From Mesorhizobium sp. (GTDB taxonomy: Bacteria; Pseudomonadota; Alphaproteobacteria; Rhizobiales; Rhizobiaceae): DNA of 64,000 nt. Under the pieces are notes generated by a model, which was not told where the DNA came from, searched no databases, and was given only the letters and a program-made list of their open reading frames with translations. The first letter of the stretch is position 1, and each line of letters opens with the position of its first letter. Both the position numbers and the translations under genes were made by a program. The stretch covers positions 62,001 to 126,000 of the forward strand of contig SAQL01000006.1 of NCBI GenBank assembly GCA_004020645.1, given 5' to 3'. Positions 16,855-26,572 of the stretch are shown piece after piece.

Positions 16855-18015
16855 TCATGGCGATTTTGGCGCAGCCGACCACATGACCGCGCCGGAGACA
16901 AGCAGTACGGCGGCGGCCACAATCGATGCGAGGAAGAAGTCGCCCGAGGCTTCGGCAAGCAGCCCGGCGACGATCGGACCGATGATCTGACCGAGGCCGA
17001 ACGAGGCCGTCATCAACGCCAGGATCCGGCGTGGCGCTTGCGGGGCAAGCTGCCTTCCGGTCTGCAGGCCGAGCGCGGTGATGGCGATGAAGGTCCCGCC
17101 AAGCAGAAATCCGCCGAGCAGCGGCCCAATGTGTCCGCCCATGGCGACGCTCGCGGTGACGCCGACCACCTCGACCAGGCACCCACAGGCATAGGCCCGG
17201 TAGAGCCCGATCTTTCCGGCGATCTTCTGCCAAAGCCAGACCGAGGGAATCCCGGCAAGGCCGGTGACCATCCACACCATGGCTTCGAAGACGCGGCCGC
17301 CGCCGCCTTGCCGGACGATGGCGACCAGAAAGGTCGCCGTCACAATGTAGCCGAAGCCGAACAGCCCATAGGCGACAATGATCTTCGTCAGCGAGCGGTC
17401 CTTCGGCAGCGCCGGTTCGCGACCATCGGCGCCGTTGGCGGTCGCAGTGCTGCCGAGCAGCAGCGCCACGACGGCAACGGCGCAGGCTGAGATCGCGGCC
17501 GACCAGAACCAGCCCGCCGGCCAGCCGGCATGTCCGGTGACGAGGACAGCCATCAGCGCCGAGGACGCCGCAATGCCGAGGCCGACGCCGCCAAAATGCA
17601 GCGCCTGCAGGTCGTTTCCGCCGGTCGCGGCCAGATGGCCGAAAACGATGCTCGACATGAACACCAGGACGAAGGCGCTGGCCACACCGGCCAGAAAGCG
17701 TATGACGAGAAAGGCCGCCATCGTGTCGACCAGGCCCATCAGCCCGGTGAGGACTGCGGTGGCGGCAAGACCGGCCAGCATCAGCAGGCGCTCGCGACCG
17801 TGCGCCCAGCCGCCGACGGCCGCCAGCGCACCAATGAGATAGCCGAGATAGTTGGCGGACGCGATCCAGCCGGCATCGGCCGGCGACAGGCCAAGTACCT
17901 CCATCATGCCGGGCAGGATCGGCGTGTAGACGAAGCGGCCGATGCCCATGGCGACGGCCAGGGCAATCATGCCGGCGAAGGCGAGGCGCAAAGGGGACGG
18001 CGAAGCGGCTTTCAT
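16855..18015 (-). CDS. YbfB/YjiJ-family MFS transporter
   Basis: The 386-aa protein has twelve predicted membrane segments. The opening MIALAVAMGIGRFVYTPILPGMM is the hallmark of the YbfB/YjiJ (formerly UPF0226) group of major facilitator transporters. GWIASANYLGYLIGAL follows in helix 2. The substrate is unknown; members are usually annotated as putative sugar or drug transporters. I chose the ATG at 18015 (MKAASPSPLRL) rather than an upstream in-frame start, because the family begins there. It is monocistronic and on the same strand as the small gene upstream. Confidence 0.85.
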   Translation of the reverse strand: MKAASPSPLRLAFAGMIALAVAMGIGRFVYTPILPGMMEVLGLSPADAGWIASANYLGYLIGALAAVGGWAHGRERLLMLAGLAATAVLTGLMGLVDTMAAFLVIRFLAGVASAFVLVFMSSIVFGHLAATGGNDLQALHFGGVGLGIAASSALMAVLVTGHAGWPAGWFWSAAISACAVAVVALLLGSTATANGADGREPALPKDRSLTKIIVAYGLFGFGYIVTATFLVAIVRQGGGGRVFEAMVWMVTGLAGIPSVWLWQKIAGKIGLYRAYACGCLVEVVGVTASVAMGGHIGPLLGGFLLGGTFIAITALGLQTGRQLAPQAPRRILALMTASFGLGQIIGPIVAGLLAEASGDFFLASIVAAAVLLVSGAVMWSAAPKSP

Positions 18016-18140
18016 TGCGGTGCACCATAGGTGCACGAGCCGGTTAAACAATCCGCTTGTGTTGGGCCAGAACGATTCGCAGCTTCTGTCTGGCAAGTGC
18101 CCGCCGCGGCGGCCGGTCCGCTAAATCTGTTTCGATGATT

Positions 18141-18353
18141 TCAGCCGCAACCCGCTTGCACGGAAGCTGTTTCGTAGGCAGTGCGCCGGGCCGTCAGCCT
18201 GAACGGCACGTCGCCGAGTTCACGCTCGGACATGGTGTCGAGCACAGGATGCGACAGCGGATCGGCCGCCCATCGGGTGGTCTCGCTTTCATACGACCGG
18301 CTTTGCTCTGTGCCGACAGCGGAAAAGACCGTGAGCAGTGACAAAATCTTCAT
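18141..18353 (-). CDS. Small hypothetical protein (70 aa), divergent from a LysR gene
   Basis: No family was recognised. A strong ribosome binding site (GTGGAGGA) lies 6 bases before the ATG at 18353, which supports coding. The N-terminus (MKILSLLTVFSAVGT) is hydrophobic and might be a weak signal peptide; the rest is polar, with LSHPVLDTMSERELGDVPF in the middle and a C-terminal Cys-Gly. It is transcribed divergently from the LysR gene with 96 bases between them, an arrangement in which the LysR protein often controls its neighbour. Confidence 0.5.
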   Translation of the reverse strand: MKILSLLTVFSAVGTEQSRSYESETTRWAADPLSHPVLDTMSERELGDVPFRLTARRTAYETASVQAGCG

Positions 18354-18449
18354 CGGATTTCCTCCACAGGTCTGCTTGTTTCCTTAAAATCTGCATTTCC
18401 GCCCTGTATTTCAATTGAGATTTCAACCGTGCCGGTTTAGAAAAACTGT

Positions 18450-19364
18450 ATGGCCATGTTGAACCGCGTCCACCTCAACGGCCTGCGCGCCGTGGAAACT
18501 GTCGCCCGCCTGGGATCGCTTTCGGCTGCTGCGAGCGAACTCAACGTGTCCGCCAGCGCCGTCAGCCAGCAGATCAAGCGCACCGAAAAGCAGCTCGGTC
18601 AGACGCTGTTCGAACGGACGCCGGGCGGACTGGTTCTGACGGAATTCGGTGTCGTCTTCACAGCGCGGCTCAGCGCCGGTTTCCGCGAGCTTGCGCAGGC
18701 GGTGGCGCTGGCCGACGAGGAGAGCGAATGCACGCTGGTGATTTCGGTGGCGCCGGCCTTCGCCTCGAAATGGCTTCTGCCGAGGCTGTCCAGGCATTTC
18801 GCCCGCCATCCAAACGTGCTGCTGCGCATCGACGCTTCGGGCCGGATCGCCGATCTCGACCATTCCGACATCGACATCGGCATCCGAATGGGCGACGGCA
18901 AATGGGCTGGCGTACGCGCAGAACTGCTACTGGCGCAGGAGGTGTTTCCGGTCTGCGCGCCGTCGATCGCTGCCAGACTGAAGTCGATCCAAGACCTGGA
19001 GCAGACCTGCGCCATCACCGACGAGCGGTCGATGATCAGTTGGGACAGCTGGTTCGAGGCGGCCGGGGTGAAGCCCGTCACCTTCCTCAAAGGTGCGCGT
19101 TTCACCGACCCGATGCTTTGCCTGGAATCGGCGATCGCCGGCCATGGCGTGATGCTCGCCTGGCAATTGTTGACGGCTGACGCTCTCGCTGACGGCCGGC
19201 TGGTCGCGCCATTCGGCGTGCGCGCCGAGAGCGGGCTGGGCTACTGGCTGGTGACCTCGACCAGCAAGAGCGAGAGCCGCAAGGTGCGCGATTTCAAGGC
19301 CTGGATCCGCGAAGAGATCGAGGCGACGATGGCGCAGTTCGGCGCGCTCGACAGCGCTGCCTGA
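18450..19364 (+). CDS. LysR-family transcriptional regulator (GcvA-like)
   Basis: The 304-aa protein has an N-terminal winged helix-turn-helix (LNGLRAVETVARLGSLSAAA, then SASAVSQQIKRTEKQLGQTLFER) and a LysR substrate-binding domain (about residues 92-295). VSVAPAFASKWLLPRLSRF-type wording and the DIDIGIRMG segment place it in the GcvA/AmpR-like subgroup. The effector is unknown. It faces a small gene on the other strand and is followed after 83 bases by the M29 aminopeptidase gene, either of which could be its target. The ATG at 18456 is an equally good start. Confidence 0.9.
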   Translation: MAMLNRVHLNGLRAVETVARLGSLSAAASELNVSASAVSQQIKRTEKQLGQTLFERTPGGLVLTEFGVVFTARLSAGFRELAQAVALADEESECTLVISVAPAFASKWLLPRLSRHFARHPNVLLRIDASGRIADLDHSDIDIGIRMGDGKWAGVRAELLLAQEVFPVCAPSIAARLKSIQDLEQTCAITDERSMISWDSWFEAAGVKPVTFLKGARFTDPMLCLESAIAGHGVMLAWQLLTADALADGRLVAPFGVRAESGLGYWLVTSTSKSESRKVRDFKAWIREEIEATMAQFGALDSAA

Positions 19365-19447
19365 GCCTCCTATCGCGATGGCGGTGGAAAGGACGGCGGC
19401 ACCGGTCTATGTAAGGACGAGACTCCCACATCACGGCAGGCAGGACC

Positions 19448-20704
19448 ATGACCACACATTCGCGCGGCGTTTCCGCAACGATCGACCCGGTGAAGCTCGA
19501 CAGGCTGGCGGAAGTCGCCATCAAGGTCGGGCTGCAGTTGCAACCGGGACAGGACCTGGTGCTGACATCGTCGATCGCAGCACTGCCTTTGACGCGACGG
19601 ATCGTCGAGCATGCCTACAAGGCTGGCGCCGGCCTGGTGACGCCGATCTTCAACGACGACGAGATGACACTGGCGCGCTTCCGCTATGGCGCCGATGCCG
19701 GCTTCGACCACGCCGCCGGCTGGCTCTATGAGGGCATGGCGAAGGCCTTCGCCAACAATGCGGCGCGGCTGGCCGTGCGCGGCGAGGATCCGTCGCTGCT
19801 GTCGGCGCAGGATCCGGCGAAAGTGGCGCGCGCCAACAAGGCGAACTCGATCGCCTATCAGCCGGCGCTGGAGAAGATCACCGGCTTCGACATCAACTGG
19901 AACATCGTTGCCTACCCCGACCTGGCCTGGGCCAGGCAGGTGTTTCCGGGCGATACCGACGACGTCGCCGTGGCAAAACTCGCCGATGCCATCTTTGCCG
20001 CCTCACGGGTCGATGTGGACGACCCGATCGGCAACTGGAAGGCGCATAATGCGGCTCTTCGCAGCCGCACCGAATGGCTAAACGGCCATAATTTCCATGC
20101 GCTGCATTTCACCGGACCCGGCACCGACCTGACCGTCGGGCTGGCCGACGGACATGAGTGGATGGGCGGTGCTTCGACCGCCAGGAACGGCATCACCTGC
20201 AACCCGAACATTCCGACCGAGGAGGTTTTCACCACGCCGCATGCCAGGCGCGTCGAAGGCCATGTTACGAGCACCAAGCCGCTGTCCTACCAAGGCACGC
20301 TGATCGACGGCATTGCGGTGCGTTTCGAGGCGGGCCGCATCGTCGAGGCCAAGGCCAGCCGCGGCGAGGATGTGCTGAAGAAAGTGCTCGACACCGATGA
20401 AGGCGCACGCCGGCTCGGCGAGGTCGCGCTGGTGCCGCATTCCTCGCCGATCGCGGCGAGCGGCCTGCTGTTCTTCAACACGCTGTTCGACGAGAATGCC
20501 GCCTGCCACATCGCGCTCGGCCAGTGCTATTCGAAGTGCTTCGTCGACGGTGCCTCGCTCAGCCAGGACGAGATCGCGGCGCGTGGCGGCAACAAGAGCT
20601 TTATCCATATCGATTGGATGATCGGTTCGGACAGGATCGACATCGACGGCGTCGGCAAGGACGGCAGCCGCGTACCGGTCATGCGTAAGGGCGAGTGGGC
20701 GTAA
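19448..20704 (+). CDS. M29-family metallo-aminopeptidase
   Basis: This 418-aa protein resembles thermophilic-type aminopeptidases of family M29 (AmpS/aminopeptidase T). The metal-site segments are visible: PTEEVFTTPHARRVEG (Glu and His), RRLGEVALVPHSSPIA (Glu, His), then HIALGQCY and HIDWMIGSD near the C-terminus. The family removes N-terminal residues using two divalent metals and usually works in the cytoplasm. The gene ends inside a 16-bp tandem duplication that includes the stop codon. It lies between the LysR gene and a DUF488 gene on the same strand. Confidence 0.92.
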   Translation: MTTHSRGVSATIDPVKLDRLAEVAIKVGLQLQPGQDLVLTSSIAALPLTRRIVEHAYKAGAGLVTPIFNDDEMTLARFRYGADAGFDHAAGWLYEGMAKAFANNAARLAVRGEDPSLLSAQDPAKVARANKANSIAYQPALEKITGFDINWNIVAYPDLAWARQVFPGDTDDVAVAKLADAIFAASRVDVDDPIGNWKAHNAALRSRTEWLNGHNFHALHFTGPGTDLTVGLADGHEWMGGASTARNGITCNPNIPTEEVFTTPHARRVEGHVTSTKPLSYQGTLIDGIAVRFEAGRIVEAKASRGEDVLKKVLDTDEGARRLGEVALVPHSSPIAASGLLFFNTLFDENAACHIALGQCYSKCFVDGASLSQDEIAARGGNKSFIHIDWMIGSDRIDIDGVGKDGSRVPVMRKGEWA

Positions 20705-20716
20705 GGGCGAGTGGGC
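20685..20716 (+). repeat. 16-bp tandem duplication at the aminopeptidase stop codon
   Basis: GTAAGGGCGAGTGGGC occurs twice head to tail (20685-20700 and 20701-20716) and a third partial copy (GTAAGG) follows. The stop codon TAA is at 20702-20704 in the second copy, so the protein end is unchanged by the extra unit. Confidence 0.85.
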
Positions 20717-20765
20717 GTAAGGAGCCGCCAGCAAGCCGTCTTGGCGGCCAACCCCGGAGTTGACG

Positions 20766-21122
20766 ATGAAACTCGACATCAAGGTCAAGCGCATCTACGA
20801 GCCGCCCTCGCCTGGCGATGGGCAGCGGGTGCTCATAGACCGCGTATGGCCGCGCGGCATCCGCAAAGAAGACGCTGCGCTGACGCTATGGCTGAAGAAC
20901 CTCGCGCCAAGCGATGAATTGCGCAAATGGTTCGGCCACGAGCCGACGCGCTGGATGGAATTCCAGCAGCGCTATCGCGGCGAACTCGACAGGAACAGCG
21001 ATGCGGTCGGACAGTTGCGCGCGCTGCTCGACAACGGCCGGGTGACACTGCTCTACGGCGCCCAGGACGACATGCACAATAACGCGGTGGCCTTGGCCGA
21101 CTATCTCAGCCTAAAGGGCTGA
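20766..21122 (+). CDS. DUF488 family protein
   Basis: The 118-aa protein matches the DUF488 family: KVKRIYEPPSPGDGQRVLIDRVWPRG at the start, LWLKNLAPSDELRKWFGHEP in the middle and TLLYGAQDDMHNNAVAL near the end. The family is small, cytoplasmic and of unknown biochemical role. I chose the ATG at 20766 over a TTG two codons earlier. It follows the aminopeptidase after 61 bases and may be co-transcribed with it. Its end is convergent with the UgpC-type gene. Confidence 0.9.
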   Translation: MKLDIKVKRIYEPPSPGDGQRVLIDRVWPRGIRKEDAALTLWLKNLAPSDELRKWFGHEPTRWMEFQQRYRGELDRNSDAVGQLRALLDNGRVTLLYGAQDDMHNNAVALADYLSLKG

Positions 21123-21198
21123 GGCAGCGCGCATGCATGCCTCGACCGGGAGCGGCCGGATCAACAACAGGCGTCGTGGAAGCGCGATGGCGAATCCC

Positions 21199-22266
<1,068 letters not shown>

Positions 22267-22301
22267 TCTCTATCTCTTTCCGGACGCTCGGATTCGGGTC
22301 G

Positions 22302-23027
22302 TCAGTATTTCTGCCTGGTCGGCGTGATGACGATTTCCTGCACGAGGGCGTTCTGCGGCATCTGGTAGGTGTGCAGCATGAGGTCAGCGACGTGCTCCGG
22401 CCCGATGCCGCCGCCGATCTTGAGCTTGTTGGCCTTGTAGTTGGCCAGCGTCTGCGGATCGAGGACGCCGCTCAGAACTTCGGTTTCGATCACCCCGGGC
22501 GAAAGCACGACCACGCGGACGTCATAGTCGGAAAGATAGTCGCGCAGCGATTCCGAGACGGCGTGAACGAAGAATTTCGTCCCGCAGTAGACGGTATGAT
22601 CCGGATAGACCTTCCGGCCAGCGATCGAACTCATCATGAACAACGTCCCATGACGGCGCTCCATCATGCCCGACATCACGGCGTGGACCGAATTCAGCAC
22701 GCCTTTCGTGTTGATGTCGATCATCTCGTCCCATTCCTCGGGCGGCTGCCGGCCTATGTCGGCAAGACGCGCGATGCCGGCATTGGCAAAGAGCATGTCG
22801 ACCGGTCCGTATTCGGCTTCCGCCTCCTTCACGGCGGCTGCGATCGCGGCGCGGTCGCGGACATCGACCTGCCGGGCCATGCTGTCGGGCAGGTTCAGCG
22901 CCTCCATGCGCTCCAGACGGCGGGCCATCATCAAAACAGGGTGGCCGGCGCGCGAAAACGCCTTGGCGACCGCCTCACCGATACCAGAACTGGCTCCTGT
23001 CACTGCTACGAGCTGTTTTCCAGCCAT
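22302..23027 (-). CDS. SDR-family oxidoreductase in a sugar/polyol ABC operon
   Basis: The 241-aa protein is a classical short-chain dehydrogenase: TGASSGIGEAV near the N-terminus, NAGIARL near residue 87, SS near 137 and the catalytic Tyr/Lys in HTVYCGTKFFVHA. PGVIETEVL follows the active site. Position in the importer operon suggests it oxidises the imported polyol or reduces a keto sugar, which is inference. I chose the ATG at 23027 (MAGKQLVAVTG) as family starts lie there. A strong hairpin separates it from the binding-protein gene upstream. Confidence 0.88.
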   Translation of the reverse strand: MAGKQLVAVTGASSGIGEAVAKAFSRAGHPVLMMARRLERMEALNLPDSMARQVDVRDRAAIAAAVKEAEAEYGPVDMLFANAGIARLADIGRQPPEEWDEMIDINTKGVLNSVHAVMSGMMERRHGTLFMMSSIAGRKVYPDHTVYCGTKFFVHAVSESLRDYLSDYDVRVVVLSPGVIETEVLSGVLDPQTLANYKANKLKIGGGIGPEHVADLMLHTYQMPQNALVQEIVITPTRQKY

Positions 23028-23057
23028 TGCTTTTCCTCTTGGGAACTGTCGATACCC

Positions 23058-23083
23058 GGGGTGGCGGCCAAGGCCGCCACCCC
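23058..23083 (-). promoter_or_regulatory. Perfect hairpin after the substrate-binding-protein gene
   Basis: GGGGTGGCGGCC (23058-23069) and GGCCGCCACCCC (23072-23083) form a perfect 12-bp stem around a 2-base gap, 7 bases after the binding-protein stop codon. There is no T-run. In such a place a hairpin usually protects the upstream mRNA or partly terminates, so that the binding protein is made in excess over the genes that follow. Confidence 0.7.
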
Positions 23084-23090
23084 GAAACAC

Positions 23091-24596
23091 TCAGCCCTTG
23101 GCGACGAGATCGTCGACCTGGGTTTTCAGAGCGTCGAGCGACTCCTTGGCCGAGCCCGACTGGCCGGCGAAGTATTTGCCCAGCGCAACCGGGATCATGT
23201 CGCTCGAGAGTTCTGCCCATGCCGGCAGGTCGGGCTCGGATCCCATGTAGTTGGCGATGGTGTCGCGCACGACCGGCAAATGGCGGGTCGTGCCGGCGCC
23301 GACACGCGCATTGGCCAGCACGCGCGGATCGTCATAGACGCTGGTGCGCGTTGGCCCCGTACCGCCACCCAGAACGGTTATCAGCGCCTGGGTATCGGCT
23401 GAGGTCGCCCATTGCATGAAAATCCAGGCAGCATCCGGGCTCTTCGAATATTTCGACACCGCGAGCGAAGAACCGCCCTGGTGACCAACGCCCGGGATTT
23501 CGCCGAATCCGGTCTGCTCTACCGTGCGCAGCGTGGCGGCAGGTTTCGGCGGAACCATCGCTTCCATCAGGCCGGAGACCTTGGAGGCCTTGGGATCATC
23601 GAAGAACGGGAAGAATTCGCCCCAGGACAGCATCGAGGCGGCGACGCCCTGGCCGACCGACTGGCCCTCGCCATCCCATGTCCAGCCGTCGACGCCGGGC
23701 GGCATCGTCGCCTTGAGCTTGTCCCAGTAGGCCATGGCGGCCAGCCCAGCCTCGTCGTTGCCGGTGAATTTGCCGTCGGGGCCGAAAATCGAACCGCCAT
23801 GACCCCAAAGCCACGCCGTCCAATCGCATTCGAGGCTGTAGTGGCCCGATTTCATCTGGCCGCTGGTGCCGTACATGTTCGGGCCCTTGGCGTCGGTGAT
23901 CGCCGCGGACGCCTGCAGCAAATCGTCCAGCGTGGCCGGAGGCGGCAGCTTGAGCTCGTCCCAGACGTCCTTGCGGTATTGCATGATGAAGATCGGGATG
24001 TCGTAGGGCACGCCGACCATGCGGTCCTCGTACATGGCGATACCGTCGACGAGCGGCTTCAGGAAGTCGTCGATGTTGTAGTTCGGCATTGCCAGATCGG
24101 CGTTCTTGAGCTGCTCGCGCGGATCGAAGACGTCCTGGCTGAAGCTCGCCGCCCAGCTCTGGTCGATATAATAGAGGTCGTAAGTGCCGAGGCTCGACGC
24201 CACGTCGAGCGTCAGCTTCTGCAGCACCTGCTCGAGCGGCAGCACTTCGATCTCGACCTTGATGCCGGTAGCCTCCTCGAAATACTGCTTGAGCTGCGTG
24301 GCGATGGCATTCGACGGCGGCGTCGATTCGGTAGCGAGACGGAGCGTCGTTCCGGCAAAGGGCTTGCCGACGTCCGAGAGCCACTTGGTGATTTCGGCGC
24401 TGGGCTTTAGTTCCTGTTCCTGTGCCGATGCCTGGCTGATGCCGTAGAACGGACGTCGTCCCAAGCCCATGCCGAGCGCGCCGGCGCCGAGGCCGAGGAT
24501 GCTTGCTGCGCGAAGAAACGAGCGCCGATCCATCTGTCCGCGAACGAAGCGGTCGGTGACAGAGGCAAGATGCGCCTTTCTGATGCTGTCTTTCAT
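23091..24596 (-). CDS. ABC transporter substrate-binding protein (family 1 type), Tat signal
   Basis: This 501-aa periplasmic binding protein delivers a sugar or polyol to its importer. The N-terminus carries a twin-arginine-type signal, DRRSFLRAASILGLGAGALG (residues 23-42). Matching blocks include GTTLRLATESTPPSNAI near residue 80 and PYDIPIFIMQYRKDVWDELK near 200. Its length and Tat signal resemble the longer rhizobial CUT1 binding proteins of polyol systems. The ATG at 24596 has GGAGG upstream. It is the third gene of the operon, after both permeases, which is an uncommon order. Confidence 0.9.
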   Translation of the reverse strand: MKDSIRKAHLASVTDRFVRGQMDRRSFLRAASILGLGAGALGMGLGRRPFYGISQASAQEQELKPSAEITKWLSDVGKPFAGTTLRLATESTPPSNAIATQLKQYFEEATGIKVEIEVLPLEQVLQKLTLDVASSLGTYDLYYIDQSWAASFSQDVFDPREQLKNADLAMPNYNIDDFLKPLVDGIAMYEDRMVGVPYDIPIFIMQYRKDVWDELKLPPPATLDDLLQASAAITDAKGPNMYGTSGQMKSGHYSLECDWTAWLWGHGGSIFGPDGKFTGNDEAGLAAMAYWDKLKATMPPGVDGWTWDGEGQSVGQGVAASMLSWGEFFPFFDDPKASKVSGLMEAMVPPKPAATLRTVEQTGFGEIPGVGHQGGSSLAVSKYSKSPDAAWIFMQWATSADTQALITVLGGGTGPTRTSVYDDPRVLANARVGAGTTRHLPVVRDTIANYMGSEPDLPAWAELSSDMIPVALGKYFAGQSGSAKESLDALKTQVDDLVAKG

Positions 24597-24655
24597 TGTC
24601 TACTCCTCCGGTTTAATTCGCGATTTTCACAAGGCTGCGAATTCGAGCCTCCCAT

Positions 24656-25528
24656 CTATTGTTTCAACGACCCCATCGTGAGACCGCGCACGAGGTGCTT
24701 TTGAACCAACAGAATGAAGATGAAAGCGGGAATGATGGATGCGGCGCCAAGCGCGGCCATGTTGCCCCAGGCGGTGCCGATCGAGGTGACGAAGGTCGAC
24801 GAGACGACGGGCACGGTCTTGAGCGACGTGGTGGTCAGGGTCAGCGCAAAGAGGAATTCGGTCCAGCTGAAGATGAAGCAGAGCACCGCCGTGGCGGCGA
24901 TGCCGCCCTTGGCCATCGGCAGCACGATCCGCCGGAAAATCATGAAACGGCTGGCGCCATCGACAATGGCGCTCTCGTCGATCTCTGAGGGAATGTCGTC
25001 GAAGAAGCTCTTCATCAGGAGGACGGCGAGCGGCAGGTTCATCAGCGCGTGGATCAGCACCATGCCGGTATAGGTGTCGATGAGCCCGAAATTCTTGTAG
25101 ATGAAGAACATCGGAACCGCGACCGCGACGGGCGGCATCATGCGCGTGGACAACACCCATCCGACGAAACTGTGGCGGCCGCGGAAGTTCATGCGAGACA
25201 GGGCATAGGCGGCAAGCGTGGCGATGACGACGGCGAGCACGGTCGACAGCGTCGCAATCACGATCGAATCCCAGACGCGGGGCGCCATGTAGAAATTGCC
25301 GCCGCCCGGCGTCACGGTGATGCCGCCGCTGCCGAGCGAAATCCCGAACACCTTCTGGAAATTGTCGAAGGTCGGCGTGAAGGCGAACAGTTTCGGCGGC
25401 CGGTTGAAGATGTCGTTGCCGTGTTTGAACGCCACCGATGTCCAGTAGTAGATCGGAAAGAAGAAGATTGCGACCACAACCCAGGCGGCGATGGTGCGAA
25501 GCATGCGCGTCGAGAAGGAGCCGTTCAT
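24656..25528 (-). CDS. Carbohydrate ABC transporter permease (MalG type)
   Basis: The 290-aa membrane protein has six predicted helices. The cytoplasmic EAA loop, DEIPSEIDESAIVDGASRF-like wording before the last two helices, couples it to the ATPase. The C-terminal GLTMGSLKQ is typical of MalG-type subunits. It starts 1 base after the first permease gene ends, so the two are translated together. The substrate is not evident; the operon context points to a sugar alcohol. Confidence 0.92.
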   Translation of the reverse strand: MNGSFSTRMLRTIAAWVVVAIFFFPIYYWTSVAFKHGNDIFNRPPKLFAFTPTFDNFQKVFGISLGSGGITVTPGGGNFYMAPRVWDSIVIATLSTVLAVVIATLAAYALSRMNFRGRHSFVGWVLSTRMMPPVAVAVPMFFIYKNFGLIDTYTGMVLIHALMNLPLAVLLMKSFFDDIPSEIDESAIVDGASRFMIFRRIVLPMAKGGIAATAVLCFIFSWTEFLFALTLTTTSLKTVPVVSSTFVTSIGTAWGNMAALGAASIIPAFIFILLVQKHLVRGLTMGSLKQ

Positions 25529-25529
25529 T

Positions 25530-26462
25530 CTACCATCTCACCTTCGCGATACGGATAAAGAGGTTGGCAATGACGAGGATAATCACGAGGGTGACGAGGC
25601 TGAGCGTGGCTCCGTAGCCCCACTTTACGAAGCTGAACGTCTGCTGCCATGCATAGAGGGAAAGCGAATAGGTCGACGCTCCGGGCCCGCCGGAGGTCAT
25701 GACGAAGACGTAGTCGAAGACGCGGAAGAGATCGATGCCGCGGACCAGGACGGCGATCGCGATCACCTTCGACATCATCGGCAAGGTGATGCGCCGGAAG
25801 ATCTGGAAAGACGACGCGCCGTCGATCATGGCGGCCTCGTAAGGCTCCGGCGGCAACGCCCTGAGACCGGCAAGGAAGATGAGGACCATGAACGGCGTCC
25901 ACTGCCAAATTTCCGCGACGAGAACGCCGGCAAGCGCGGTCGACGCCGTGGCGAGGATGGGGTTGTTCGGATTGAGCAGCCCGACCGACTGCAGGAGATA
26001 GCTGATCACCCCGAACTGCGGATCCTCCATCAGCAGATACATCATGCCGACGATGGCCGGCGGAATGACGAGCGTCATCGTCAGCACGCCGCGCAGGAAT
26101 CCGAAACCGAAGCCGTCGCTGTCGAGGAGCAGCGCGATCGCCATGCCGAGCACCAGTTCAAAGATCAGCGCGATGGCGAAATAGGTGAAGGTGATGACGA
26201 GCGACTGCCAGAACCGCGCGTCGTTCCAGAGCTGCACCCAGTTTTCCGTTCCGACGAATTCGAGCGCCCGCCTGCGCGGGACGAACCCGTGGAAGCTCAG
26301 CCAGATGTTGTAGATCAGGGGATAGACGGTGAAGACAAGCAGGATCGCCACCAACGGCAGCAGCCAGGGCAGCGGGTGGTCCGAAATGACGAAACGTCTG
26401 GCTTGGGCAACCCGCACGCGTTCCTCCCGAACCGCTTCGTTTTGCGATGCACAAATGTTCAT
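25530..26462 (-). CDS. Sugar ABC transporter permease (MalF type)
   Basis: This 310-aa permease has a cytoplasmic N-terminus, then six helices starting at LPWLLPLVAILLVFTVYPLIYNI. The EAA loop reads ALPPEPYEAAMIDGASSF. It is the first gene of the minus-strand importer operon. The start ATG at 26462 lies inside a candidate operator region shared with the divergent SorC-type regulator. Partner genes follow without gaps: permease, binding protein, SDR and ATPase. Confidence 0.92.
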   Translation of the reverse strand: MNICASQNEAVREERVRVAQARRFVISDHPLPWLLPLVAILLVFTVYPLIYNIWLSFHGFVPRRRALEFVGTENWVQLWNDARFWQSLVITFTYFAIALIFELVLGMAIALLLDSDGFGFGFLRGVLTMTLVIPPAIVGMMYLLMEDPQFGVISYLLQSVGLLNPNNPILATASTALAGVLVAEIWQWTPFMVLIFLAGLRALPPEPYEAAMIDGASSFQIFRRITLPMMSKVIAIAVLVRGIDLFRVFDYVFVMTSGGPGASTYSLSLYAWQQTFSFVKWGYGATLSLVTLVIILVIANLFIRIAKVRW

Positions 26463-26484
26463 GTCTTGTGCATTTGTTCAAATG
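26449..26484. promoter_or_regulatory. Candidate SorC-type operator in the divergent promoter region
   Basis: TGCACA (26449-26454) and TGTGCA (26467-26472) are inverted, and ATTTGTTCAAAT (26472-26483) is a near-perfect palindrome with a TTGNNCAA core. They overlap the permease start and lie about 90 bases upstream of the regulator start. SorC/DeoR regulators commonly bind such sites between themselves and their operons. The assignment is inference. Confidence 0.4.
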
Positions 26485-26572
26485 CTATATCGTCACCCTG
26501 TCTGTGGCAAGCACTTGTTGGCCGGCGACAGCGGCATTCGGACGGGTGCGCCACCTGCAGCGGAGGACCCTC

